NCBI RefSeq assembly: GCF_003987645.1
Contig: NZ_NGKA01000008.1
Coordinates: forward strand, 58,342 to 122,341
Reading direction: 5' to 3'
Length of the DNA: 64,000 nucleotides
Origin: Vagococcus elongatus
GTDB lineage: Bacteria; Bacillota; Bacilli; Lactobacillales; Vagococcaceae
Position 1 is the stretch's first letter. The number at the start of each line of letters is the position of its first letter. Positions 42,709 to 50,273 of this stretch are shown here, one piece after another. The notes under the pieces were generated by a model. That model was given only the letters and a program-made list of their open reading frames with translations. It did no database searches and was not told the origin of the DNA. The translations under genes and the position numbers were made by a program.

Positions 42709-43107
42709 TTATTTTACAGTTGTTTTTGTTTCTACGTTGTAATGTGATTCTATAAATTCCATCATTTCTGCTACTTGACCTGGAAATACTAGCATAGGCT
42801 TTCCGTCCAATTGTACGAATATCGATTCTTGACCTCCAAAGTCCTTATCAAATAAGAAGTTTGCCACGTTGCTAATTACTTGTGATTTTCCAGAATCTAA
42901 CTCTTCAAAACTCAAGTCTAATTTTTGAGATTTATCCACCATTAATTCGTTAATTTCATCAGACAACCAACCACCTTCTTGATTAGTTAGTGTATATCCT
43001 CCAAATTCATTTGCTGCCTGTTTTAAGAATGCACCATAATTAAGCGGTTTTTGATTGTTATCCTCGTTCATTAGTGTGATTGATACTGTATTCATTAATT
43101 TAAACAT
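42709..43107 (-). CDS. Hypothetical protein, 132 aa, first gene of the early operon
   Basis: First coding region after the four-promoter array and its roughly 600-nt leader, thus likely the earliest and most strongly expressed product. Mixed alpha/beta: a beta N-terminus (NTVSITLMNED), a helix-rich middle, then FVQLDGKPMLVFPGQVAEMM. AAAGGAAG site. No family recognised. Confidence 0.68.
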   Translation of the reverse strand: MFKLMNTVSITLMNEDNNQKPLNYGAFLKQAANEFGGYTLTNQEGGWLSDEINELMVDKSQKLDLSFEELDSGKSQVISNVANFLFDKDFGGQESIFVQLDGKPMLVFPGQVAEMMEFIESHYNVETKTTVK

Positions 43108-43270
43108 TTTATTTACTTCCTTTCATTTTGACTTCCTACAGTCGATTATTTCAAGGTAAAAACCTTGTTTCTGATACTGATTAAAATCAGTATCAGTTTA
43201 AAGTTTCTACGATAATATTTGTATACTAAGTTACTATCTAAAAGTTTTAGTTCGATAGTAAGTTTTCTAC

Positions 43271-43459
43271 GTGGTAACGGTCTTTACATGGTTAGTAAAG
43301 CAACGATATGAATTAGGAGATAAGTCCTATTTTGGCAAGTTTTATAGTTATTACTGGCAATCATTTTCACTTCGAATTAAGTTCATTCGGTCTGTTTTAA
43401 AAATGGTAGTCCACTTTCTCAAGCATGATAGCGATTGTTTTTATAACATCAACTTATAA
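43271..43459 (+). CDS. Doubtful 62-codon rightward frame within the structured region
   Basis: The translation looks surprisingly protein-like (KQRYELGDKSYFGKFYSYYW, later LKMVVHFLKHDSDCFY) with two Trp and varied composition, but it starts at GTG with no ribosome site, has no upstream ATG and lies opposite the leader RNA. It could be a remnant of a gene, or chance. Confidence 0.2.
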   Translation: MVTVFTWLVKQRYELGDKSYFGKFYSYYWQSFSLRIKFIRSVLKMVVHFLKHDSDCFYNINL

Positions 43460-43641
43460 GAGTCTCTTAAAAGTTTTCTAGCCGTTACCTATTTAATTAT
43501 CAATGAACGCCGTTTGATAATCTTTCTTGATATAAGAGGCTACTTATATCAGCACCTACAATTTTTCATGGTTCGATACTTTCATAGACTAAAATTACTA
43601 AACGTATTTTTTGAATTGCCTACTTGCAATCAGTTTTAACA

Positions 43642-43658
43642 GATGTAAATACTTATGG
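43642..43658 (-). promoter_or_regulatory. CATAAG box in the early leader
   Basis: CCATAAGTATTTACATC, about 100 bp downstream of the last promoter of the array, no -10. Placed where a bound protein would block elongation from all four promoters. Confidence 0.6.
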
Positions 43659-43738
43659 TTCTTTTTCGATAAAATAAAAATGTGTTTCTGTTTTAGGTAG
43701 TTTGAATTGGAATACCTAGCAATTAGTTTGAGTAGTTA

Positions 43739-43755
43739 GTTGTCAAAAGTTATGG
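43739..43755 (-). promoter_or_regulatory. CATAAG box just below the promoter array
   Basis: CCATAACTTTTGACAAC; TTGACA is present but the -10 position reads ATTGCT, so a weak promoter at best. It lies within 20-30 bp of the expected start of the last array promoter. Confidence 0.55.
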
Positions 43756-43771
43756 CTCACTAACTGTTTTA

Positions 43772-43801
43772 ACTTTACCACATTGCTTTGTGGATTGTCA
43801 A
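43772..43801 (-). promoter_or_regulatory. Early promoter 4 of the tandem array
   Basis: TTGACA 43796-43801, 18 bp, TAAAGT 43772-43777 preceded by TGG. Upstream is the shared AATTCTTTTAAAAAAG element. Confidence 0.75.
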
Positions 43802-43857
43802 CTCTTTTTTAAAAGAATTTTGAAGTTGTTTTGTTAGTGATGTCTAACCTGTCTATC

Positions 43858-43886
43858 ATGTTACACGATAGCTTTTCGATTGTCAA
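43858..43886 (-). promoter_or_regulatory. Early promoter 3 of the tandem array
   Basis: TTGACA 43881-43886, 17 bp, TAACAT 43858-43863; upstream AATTCTTTTAAAAAG element. Confidence 0.78.
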
Positions 43887-43942
43887 CTACTTTTTAAAAG
43901 AATTTTTTAAAAAGATTTTTTGTTGCGTTTGTTGATGTTTAA

Positions 43943-43972
43943 AGATTACCATACTTGCTTATTTGTTGTCAA
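43943..43972 (-). promoter_or_regulatory. Early promoter 2 of the tandem array
   Basis: TTGACA 43967-43972, 18 bp, TAATCT 43943-43948; upstream AATTCTTTTTTAAAAAAG element. Confidence 0.75.
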
Positions 43973-44087
43973 CACTTTTTTAAAAAAGAATTTAAAAGTT
44001 TGTTGTGATGGTATTCCTTAATAGTATATAAAGTTAAACGTGTGTTTCTGTAGTGCCTTGTTTGTTGCGTTCGTTTAACTTGAAACA

Positions 44088-44117
44088 ACTATACCATATA
44101 TAATTTTCAATTGTCAA
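44088..44117 (-). promoter_or_regulatory. Early promoter 1 of the tandem array
   Basis: TTGACA 44112-44117, 18 bp, TATAGT 44088-44093 with TGG before it; preceded upstream by A/T tracts. The most upstream and strongest match of the four. Confidence 0.82.
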
Positions 44118-44119
44118 CA

Positions 44120-45375
44120 AAAAATTAAAAGATTTTTGATTTTTTTCTAAAAAACTTTTTCCTTCTATATATAGACAAAAAAACTTTTATTTAATTTTAT
44201 TGTTTGTCGCGTGGTATCAGTAAGAAAATAATATATAAAATAAAATTGTCGGGATCATAGCGAAAATAAAAAAATGATAATATATTTTTGACTGATTAAA
44301 AATTATAGTGTGATAATAAAATAATATAGTTATATATAGTTATATATAGTTATGTATGATTATCAATCTATAGTTGTATAGTGTGCCAGTGAGTCCCTAG
44401 CGTGTGCCTGGTGTGAGTGATAGCCTATTAAATGACTAGTGATATATACGTGTGTTGTGTGTGCGTGCGTGAAAGAATAGAATAATAAAAAGAAAAATGA
44501 AAAATAAAAAGTGAGATATCGAAAAGTGAAAAGTGAAAATAAAAAAATAAATTTGTGATAGTGATTAAAAATCTTTCAGTGAGATTTTTTTTGAGTGTGA
44601 GAAAATAAAAATTGAAAATAAAAATAAAAATTGGATAGATAAAAAATTAAGTGAGTGAAAATAAAAAGTAAAAATAAAAATGTTAGAAAAAATAGGCAAA
44701 AATAAAAATTAAGCTGACATGAGAAAAAAATTAGAAAATAGTGTGAGAAATTTTTGGTGGAAAAATTGAGTAGTTAAAAACACACATAAAACTTTTTAAA
44801 AAAATAATTTTAAATTTTTAAAAATAGTCGTCCAGTTTTTCCAGTAATCAAAAAAACGACTTTTTGGCTGCTGCTAAAATGACAATAAAAAAACAGTCAC
44901 TTTATTAAAAAATGACCGTTTCAAAAATAATTATTAAGTTGTCTTTTTTACTCAAAAATTAATCTAAAATCTTATGAGTACAAATAACCATAGTTAGTGA
45001 TACTTTCAAAAAGTAAGTGACGGGGATTTTTTACTCAAAACAAGGACTAAAATTTTTAAAAATACAGGGTAGTTACTACACGCAAACATGATTAAAATTA
45101 TCTCGTTTATTCCACGTTTACTATAATTGACAACCATATTAATTTTAACCTTGATCCCAACCTCAATTTTCATCTACAATAATTTTATCATACTCTGATC
45201 AAACTTTTCTATTACTACTCTTCTATTCTCTCGTCTCAGCTAATTTAAAGCAGTTAACAAATTTAATCTATTCACCAATAAACTAACACAACAAGAACTT
45301 AACTCACTACACGGGCTAAATTTAATCCATACAAAGCAATCAATTATAGTCTCCAGCAATCAATAAAATACTAAG
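44120..45375. other. Gene-free AT-rich region with strand-bias flip, candidate origin
   Basis: No credible gene. From about 44460 to 44800 the plus strand is nearly free of C and rich in A and G (GAAAATAAAAA-like runs); from about 45130 to 45375 it is C-rich and G-poor. The switch lies near 44.9-45.1 kb. Three TATAGTTATATA repeats occur at 44325-44355. Strand-composition switches with AT-rich DNA often mark replication origins; transcription asymmetry is the other explanation. Confidence 0.5.
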
Positions 45376-46275
45376 CTACTTAGCAAGCCAAGATCTAAAA
45401 TAACTCTTTACTTCGCCAATAAATGACTCTACTAAACTCTCATGAAGTTTCTTATCTGATCCTTGATCCAACATCGGCCAAGTGTCTTCCCTAAACATCG
45501 GAATACTCTTATTCAAATCTTTGTTTCCATCATATAAAGCATCAAACATAATCTTAACAAAAGCTCCAGGATGTGTGCCATCATTCGTATCAAGTATTAC
45601 ATAATATCTCTGTCCATTTCTAGTTGATCTTAATTCAATCGTATATTCATTCAAAACACTTTTGATACCTTTATATTCGTCGGGATTTCCGTCATTGCTT
45701 AAATAGTCAAAATAATCGTCGGACAACCTTGTCATTCCATTATTTGTTTTAAAAGACTTAATAACTTCATCATTCTCATCAATGCATGATCCGTTATCTT
45801 CTAAATTATCAGAATACTTTCTCATACTCATTCTTTTTAGTCCTATTGACGAGGTGACAAACTTTAAAATCCACTTAAGAAGGCTCAGCAGTGTAACTAT
45901 AATTATACTAGCAACTATTGCTATAGCATCATATTTAAAACCTCCTTGAGTTCTACTGATGAATACCTTTCTAAATATAGAGTACATAGATAGTACAAGT
46001 GGAACATTTGAAAGAAACAATATCGTAGTCGCGCACGCATCTACTCTTCTATACTTAATTTTTGATATGTCGTACAGGTAATTTTCAACTATCTCTCTTC
46101 TTGAACTGGAATAAACAAAAATAAAAGCTGATACTATAGTAGGAAGTATTGGAACTCCACTTCCCTTAAATATCTCATATAAAGAAAATATAGATGCCGC
46201 AGCAATCAAAACGATATACATCCAAAAAGAAAAGGATCTTATTTTATAAAACTTATTCATATCAAAATAGTGCAA
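45376..46275 (-). CDS. Multi-pass membrane protein, 299 aa
   Basis: TTG 46275 is the start, with GGAGGTAG seven bases before. Four hydrophobic helices are visible (about residues 15-33, 42-56, 82-102, 118-138), then a soluble C-terminal half with acidic and aromatic stretches. It stands alone between two gene-free regions, transcribed leftward. Nothing identifies its role; an exclusion or signalling function in the prophage state is possible. Confidence 0.65.
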   Translation of the reverse strand: MHYFDMNKFYKIRSFSFWMYIVLIAAASIFSLYEIFKGSGVPILPTIVSAFIFVYSSSRREIVENYLYDISKIKYRRVDACATTILFLSNVPLVLSMYSIFRKVFISRTQGGFKYDAIAIVASIIIVTLLSLLKWILKFVTSSIGLKRMSMRKYSDNLEDNGSCIDENDEVIKSFKTNNGMTRLSDDYFDYLSNDGNPDEYKGIKSVLNEYTIELRSTRNGQRYYVILDTNDGTHPGAFVKIMFDALYDGNKDLNKSIPMFREDTWPMLDQGSDKKLHESLVESFIGEVKSYFRSWLAK

Positions 46276-46832
46276 GAAACTACCTCCATATATTTGAAAA
46301 TAGATAATTAAAAAATATCAAATGTTTCACAGCAGCAGACCACATCATTATGCAGACTTAAACTAGCATATATATATGTAAATCGCCATTGTATGACCTA
46401 ATTTATATTAAATTTCAATCATATAAAACATAGAATAACATATATCTAGCATGTGATATCGGCCGTGAAACATAGCATTTATAATTTTTATATCAAAATA
46501 ATCTAAAAATGATTAAATTTTACTCTATTTACTACGATCAATTATGGTGCGTTTTGAATATTAAATAACACTAAAGTTACTCTGAAAATGACTAAGTTTA
46601 TAAAAGATCTTTTATAAAGATAACTAATTTTATGCCATTTTTTTAACGACACTAAAATCTAATGAAAACTTGCGTTTTTCAACAGTTTTTACGTTATTTT
46701 GATCATATTTCACTTTAACGAGCCAAATATAGGCTGATATTGGATAAAAACGCACTGTTTTTTGCCATATATTTTATCGTAATTTTAGAGAAATATAAAA
46801 TCGTAAACTTGCCATGCTTTTTAACACAATGC
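46276..46832. other. Gene-free region below the rep operon, possible iteron origin
   Basis: 557 bp, very AT-rich, no frame with a ribosome site. The octamer TGCGTTTT occurs at 46548-46555 and 46671-46678 and inverted at 46747-46754, and ACACTAAA occurs twice. A Rep-like initiator is encoded just upstream, so this is a reasonable place for its origin. The repeats are too short for certainty. Confidence 0.35.
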
Positions 46833-47423
46833 TTATTCTGACGGTTTATCGACACATTCAATGCCAAACTCTTTTAAAACACGAGCGACACTGGACGATC
46901 TGTTAAAATACTCAACTGTAGGAGTCAACATTCCATCATTCTCCAGGTATAATCCATCATCTTCACATTTAAGGGAATTGCCGTCCATTAAAACTGGTAT
47001 GACTCTGCCATTTGACAGCATTATCTTTAAAATGATTGTTTTATTAACTTCCACAATACCTCTTGGAACCTTTTTGCTAATGATCACATTTGGCTTGTCA
47101 AATGGAGTGTAGTACAGCATCGTGTTTAGCTTATATTTTTTTATATCAGACTCTTCATCCTCAATAAAAACTGGTGACATAAACATTAGTCTACGCTTTT
47201 CCTTATACATAAACTCGCTTCCATCACTAAAAGGGTGCTGCTGTTCAAATACTGGAAAAAGCAAATAATCGTATTCATCAAACCAATATGATTCTATATC
47301 GTCAATATTTATACCTGTCTTAGAATACCTGTTTTCAAGTATATGTCCATCTGAGTAGACCTTAAATAAGTCTTCACCCAATGCTTTGTATAGTCTTTTC
47401 TCAATTTCATTCATAGTCATCAT
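46833..47423 (-). CDS. Hypothetical protein downstream of rep, 196 aa
   Basis: Starts four bases after the initiator stop and is surely co-transcribed. Beta-rich middle (RRLMFMSPVFIEDEE, NKTIILKIMLSNGRVIPVL), aromatic patches and no catalytic motif. Possibly a replication or copy-control partner by position only. Confidence 0.65.
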   Translation of the reverse strand: MMTMNEIEKRLYKALGEDLFKVYSDGHILENRYSKTGINIDDIESYWFDEYDYLLFPVFEQQHPFSDGSEFMYKEKRRLMFMSPVFIEDEESDIKKYKLNTMLYYTPFDKPNVIISKKVPRGIVEVNKTIILKIMLSNGRVIPVLMDGNSLKCEDDGLYLENDGMLTPTVEYFNRSSSVARVLKEFGIECVDKPSE

Positions 47424-47427
47424 GTCC

Positions 47428-48471
47428 TTACTCTCCTTTTAGCCAATTAAACATAGGAACCTGCGGAAGATCCTCTTCAATTCCAAGCCTGCTATAAAAT
47501 TCCTTCTCGATTGATTCGTCTACAGAAACTCTGTTGCTTTGCATCCTTTTTTCGACACCTTTTATAAAATAAACAGAGAAGTCACTTATTCCGACTCCAG
47601 TGGCACTCTTCTGCTGCATCCATATTAGCTGCTGTTCGATCACATCTATTTTAAAATTTTCTGGGTTAGAATTAAAGTATTCAAGTATAATCGATATCTC
47701 GTCCAGGCCGACATTTATCTCAAAAAGAAGTTGGGCAAGTATTTTAAATTCGTCGTTGCTTTTGATTATTTGAGACATTCTGTCAAGTAAGTCATTTGCT
47801 TTATTATTATTTATTTCATCATCATCTTTTTTACTAAGTTCTTTAGTATTAGTTAATTTCTTTGTAGTAGATCTCTTACTAGTTAATTTATTATCTGTAC
47901 CTTTTGAGCTGTTCAAGTTGGACTGTCCAAAAGGTACATCCCAAGAATCATTGATATTATCATGTTTATCCGAGTTACATGCTGCTTCCTTTCCACCACC
48001 TTGTTTAACGTTATCCGAGTTTTTAATTTTATCACCTTTTAAGTTGATAAAATCGATCGGATTGATAGAGGATATATCGTCAACATTTAACATATCTTTA
48101 TGATAAAAATCAAAGCCATCAGTTTTAGCCTCTTCTATGAGGTCTATAATTTCATTTTTGGTATATTTCTCAGAAGACACGAGATATTGATATATATATT
48201 TTTTACCAATTCGTTTTCTAAATTGAACTATATACCCATTGGAAACTAGCTCATTCCATATTCGCTCAATGCTTTTTCGCTTATTGTGCTTAAACCTCGT
48301 ATATAACTCAGTTTTATACAACTTCCAATTTGATGGATAACTTTGTATATTAGCCAATAAACCAATTGCTTCTAGGCTTAGATTTTCATCCTGTAGCATT
48401 TCCCTACTAAGAGATTCGTAACCTTTACCTTTACTTACATTGAAAATTCTTCCTCCGCTATTTTCGGACAT
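47428..48471 (-). CDS. Plasmid-type replication initiator with winged helix, 347 aa
   Basis: Start ATG 48471 follows GGAGAAATTGAT. Residues about 15-85 form a winged helix of the HTH_36/DnaD-N type (LSREMLQDENLSLEAIGLLA, SNWKLYKTELYTRF, RKSIERIWNELVSNGYIV). A low-complexity Asn/Lys/Ser linker follows (about 130-210), then a helical C-terminus. This is the layout of many Firmicute Rep and DnaD-like initiators. A convergent antisense RNA covers its leader, and ParA genes lie nearby, supporting the role. Confidence 0.68.
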   Translation of the reverse strand: MSENSGGRIFNVSKGKGYESLSREMLQDENLSLEAIGLLANIQSYPSNWKLYKTELYTRFKHNKRKSIERIWNELVSNGYIVQFRKRIGKKYIYQYLVSSEKYTKNEIIDLIEEAKTDGFDFYHKDMLNVDDISSINPIDFINLKGDKIKNSDNVKQGGGKEAACNSDKHDNINDSWDVPFGQSNLNSSKGTDNKLTSKRSTTKKLTNTKELSKKDDDEINNNKANDLLDRMSQIIKSNDEFKILAQLLFEINVGLDEISIILEYFNSNPENFKIDVIEQQLIWMQQKSATGVGISDFSVYFIKGVEKRMQSNRVSVDESIEKEFYSRLGIEEDLPQVPMFNWLKGE

Positions 48472-48512
48472 ATCAATTTCTCCAATCATCGTTGTTATAA
48501 AGACTGGTGTAA

Positions 48513-48541
48513 TTGACCTTGATGAATTTGTATAGTATAAT
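48513..48541 (+). promoter_or_regulatory. Promoter of the antisense RNA
   Basis: TTGACC (48513-48518), exactly 17 bp, TATAAT (48536-48541) on the plus strand, reading away from the rep start over its leader. Confidence 0.82.
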
Positions 48542-48547
48542 ATCAGT

Positions 48548-48683
48548 ACAAGATTCATAGCTAGTCAAAGAACCGTTTATCTTTAATATAAATGGTTATA
48601 AATAATGCTTCTGTGATTCTTAAGCCAAATTATACTCATGATAAATCATGAGAGTCTACGCTGTTCCCGCAGCGTATTTTTTT
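48548..48683 (+). ncRNA. Antisense (counter-transcribed) RNA over the rep leader
   Basis: From the strong plus-strand promoter to a Rho-independent terminator is about 135 nt without a reading frame. It folds into three stem-loops: AACCGTTTAT/ATAAATGGTT (48571-48597), CTCATGA/TCATGAG (48635-48652) and the terminator (48657-48683). It is complementary to the leader of the rep message, the arrangement that controls copy number in many Firmicute plasmids. Confidence 0.72.
48657..48683 (+). terminator. Terminator of the antisense RNA
   Basis: TACGCTG-TTCCCG-CAGCGTA then seven T on the plus strand. No plus-strand gene ends here, so it belongs to the small RNA. Confidence 0.85.
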
Positions 48684-48684
48684 G

Positions 48685-48981
48685 TTAAATATTCGAAGGT
48701 CTTATAATCTCAAGTAGATTACTAAGTTCCTCTGGTGTACTAGGTAGTTCCTCTTCTAGTATAGGCCTATACAATTCTGATATGATTTCTTCGATATCGT
48801 CTAATCTTTTATTACCGATATTTCTAGATCCATTAGTAAACTCTCTTAAATACTTAGGCTGAACACCTATTCTATAAGCAAGCTGAGCCTGGTTAATTAA
48901 ATATGTCTCTACCAAGATCTTAAGGACGTACCTAACATATATATTCCTGTCCATCCTATCAATCCCACTTGTAGTCATCAA
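48685..48981 (-). CDS. HTH repressor-like protein, 98 aa
   Basis: Residues about 30-60, QAQLAYRIGVQPKYLREFTN, are a Cro/C1-type helix-turn-helix (Q-xLAxxIGVxxxxL); the C-terminal acidic helices (IEEIISELYRPILEEELP) could dimerise. It faces away from parA across a region with two identical quasi-palindromic operators, so it likely represses itself and parA, and possibly rep downstream. GTGGGGTGAGAG precedes the ATG. Confidence 0.72.
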   Translation of the reverse strand: MMTTSGIDRMDRNIYVRYVLKILVETYLINQAQLAYRIGVQPKYLREFTNGSRNIGNKRLDDIEEIISELYRPILEEELPSTPEELSNLLEIIRPSNI

Positions 48982-49020
48982 ACACTCTCACCCCACAAAC
49001 AAATCTATCTTGTAAAACCC

Positions 49021-49049
49021 ATTATAAGCATGTATACAAAATAAATCAA
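49021..49049 (-). promoter_or_regulatory. Promoter of the HTH gene
   Basis: TTGATT (49044-49049), 17 bp, TATAAT (49021-49026), minus strand. The operator at 49049-49066 abuts its -35. Confidence 0.82.
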
Positions 49050-49066
49050 GGGCTGAAATCAACCCT
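49049..49066. promoter_or_regulatory. Operator copy 1 (18-bp quasi-palindrome)
   Basis: AGGGCTGAAATCAACCCT, the exact reverse complement of the copy at 49207-49224. Half-sites AGGGnTGA/TCAnCCCT. Confidence 0.8.
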
Positions 49067-49109
49067 GTTAAACATATTTGAAACAAAAAAGATATATTAC
49101 TTTTATATT

Positions 49110-49135
49110 ATTATTAGTAATATATTACTAATAAT
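49110..49135. repeat. 26-bp perfect palindrome upstream of parA
   Basis: ATTATTAGTAAT and its complement joined by AT. Contains the TATTACT element repeated on both sides of parAB, so it may be part of a partition site. Confidence 0.6.
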
Positions 49136-49206
49136 CTATATTACTTAATGCTTATCATTACCTTTCGTATTACTTTTGTATAAAATGTTATAACATCAAT
49201 AATTAA

Positions 49207-49224
49207 AGGGTTGATTTCAGCCCT
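49207..49224. promoter_or_regulatory. Operator copy 2, over the parA -35
   Basis: AGGGTTGATTTCAGCCCT; its TTGATT is the parA -35, so occupancy would block the promoter. Confidence 0.8.
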
Positions 49225-49239
49225 ATAATAGTCTATAAT
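49211..49239 (+). promoter_or_regulatory. parA promoter
   Basis: TTGATT (49211-49216), 17 bp, TATAAT (49234-49239). Confidence 0.85.
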
Positions 49240-49352
49240 TCATCTTGTAAATAAAAAGTAATTCACAAATAATTTTTTAGTAATATATTATATTACTTTT
49301 AAATTATAAAAAGATTATTAAAAAAAATATATGTCGAGGGGAGTTTTATACA

Positions 49353-50261
49353 ATGGCTGTAAAATTAGCAGCAGTGAATAACAAGGGTGGATCTACAAAA
49401 ACTACTACAATAGTCAATTTGGCAGGCGCTCTAACTTATACAAAACCAAATGCTAAGATACTATTAGTTGAGGGTGACGCTCAAGGTAATGCATCAACGA
49501 GTTTTAGAATCGAATCAAAAAAACTGAATAAAAGCATATATGACGTATTTATGGGGAATGCTAAAGCTGAGGACTGTGTTGTAAATGCATTTCAAAACAT
49601 TGATATTATACCAGCGAACAACGACATGAACTTTCTTGAATTTGATGAAATGACTAGATTCGAACAAGTCATGACAGAAAATATGTATAAACTATCTAAA
49701 CAGATGGAATCAGAAAATGTAGACATTTCTAGTATGGACTTTGAAACCTTTAAAGCACTAACAAAAGAGTTCGGATCACCTACTCAGAATTACTTTAATA
49801 TGCTTAGTGGAAAGCTAGACGAGTTAGATAAGAAATACGACTATATATTTTTCGACACTCCACCAGAGCTTAAAGCCGTTACGAGTTCTATACTTGCTAT
49901 TTGTGACTATGTACTTATACCATTCGAACCAGAGCTGTATGCAATGGATGGTCTTGAAAATATATTATCGAGAATAAATGCAATTAAAAAGGAGTACAAT
50001 CCTAAGCTTGAGGTCGCTGGATTATTAGCAACCAAGGTTAAAGGAAATACAAAACTTCACGCAGAGGTTACAAAAGGTGTAATGATGTTCTGTATGAGAA
50101 ATAAAATAAATTACTATCAAACGGAAATTTCCAACTCTATACGATTTGCTGACTCTAATGCTTTTCATGGAGTTCCTGCAACTATAGCAAAACCAAAAAA
50201 TGATTTTAGTTTAATGTACTATTCTCTGCTAGATGAAATGACTAATCAAGGAATTTTATAG
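49353..50261 (+). CDS. parA: ParA partition ATPase, 302 aa
   Basis: Deviant Walker A NNKGGSTKTTT at residues 9-19 with the signature Lys of the ParA/MinD family; the middle residues (S-T for V-G) are unusual. VEGDAQGNAS near 38 and YDYIFFDTPPELKAVTSS near 165 are the A' and B motifs. It lacks the N-terminal HTH of type Ia ParA, so it is type Ib-like. ParA drives segregation of low-copy plasmids, implying an extrachromosomal prophage. CGAGGGGAG site. Confidence 0.9.
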   Translation: MAVKLAAVNNKGGSTKTTTIVNLAGALTYTKPNAKILLVEGDAQGNASTSFRIESKKLNKSIYDVFMGNAKAEDCVVNAFQNIDIIPANNDMNFLEFDEMTRFEQVMTENMYKLSKQMESENVDISSMDFETFKALTKEFGSPTQNYFNMLSGKLDELDKKYDYIFFDTPPELKAVTSSILAICDYVLIPFEPELYAMDGLENILSRINAIKKEYNPKLEVAGLLATKVKGNTKLHAEVTKGVMMFCMRNKINYYQTEISNSIRFADSNAFHGVPATIAKPKNDFSLMYYSLLDEMTNQGIL

Positions 50262-50273
50262 GAGGTGTTCTAG

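Larger units (their letters stand above)
43125..43740 (-). ncRNA. Large structured leader RNA, candidate noncoding RNA
   Basis: About 600 nt between the promoters and the first early gene hold no leftward reading frame but at least ten hairpins: stems of 11 bp (43171-43196), 11 bp with one mismatch (43451-43475), 8 bp (43231-43261, 43496-43521, 43529-43550), 6 bp (43152-43167, 43282-43300) and 5 bp (43314-43329). GGTAACGG/CCGTTACC (43273-43280 with 43482-43489) would close a multi-branched domain. The element TAGAAAACTT recurs beside three stems. Size, junctions and strong promoters recall ornate phage RNAs such as GOLLD or ROOL, but I cannot match it to either. Confidence 0.6.
48982..49352. 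other. Divergent control region between the HTH gene and parA
   Basis: Holds two promoters and two operators (listed separately) and between them a 120-bp AT-rich stretch with TATTACT repeats and a 26-bp perfect palindrome at 49110-49135. Similar TATTACT/AGTAATA repeats lie downstream of the partition genes. Confidence 0.6.

Noticed and set aside
44120..45375. CRISPR array or tandem gene-derived repeats in the AT-rich region
   Set aside because: The repeats are short, irregular and of low complexity with no spacer-like unique segments.
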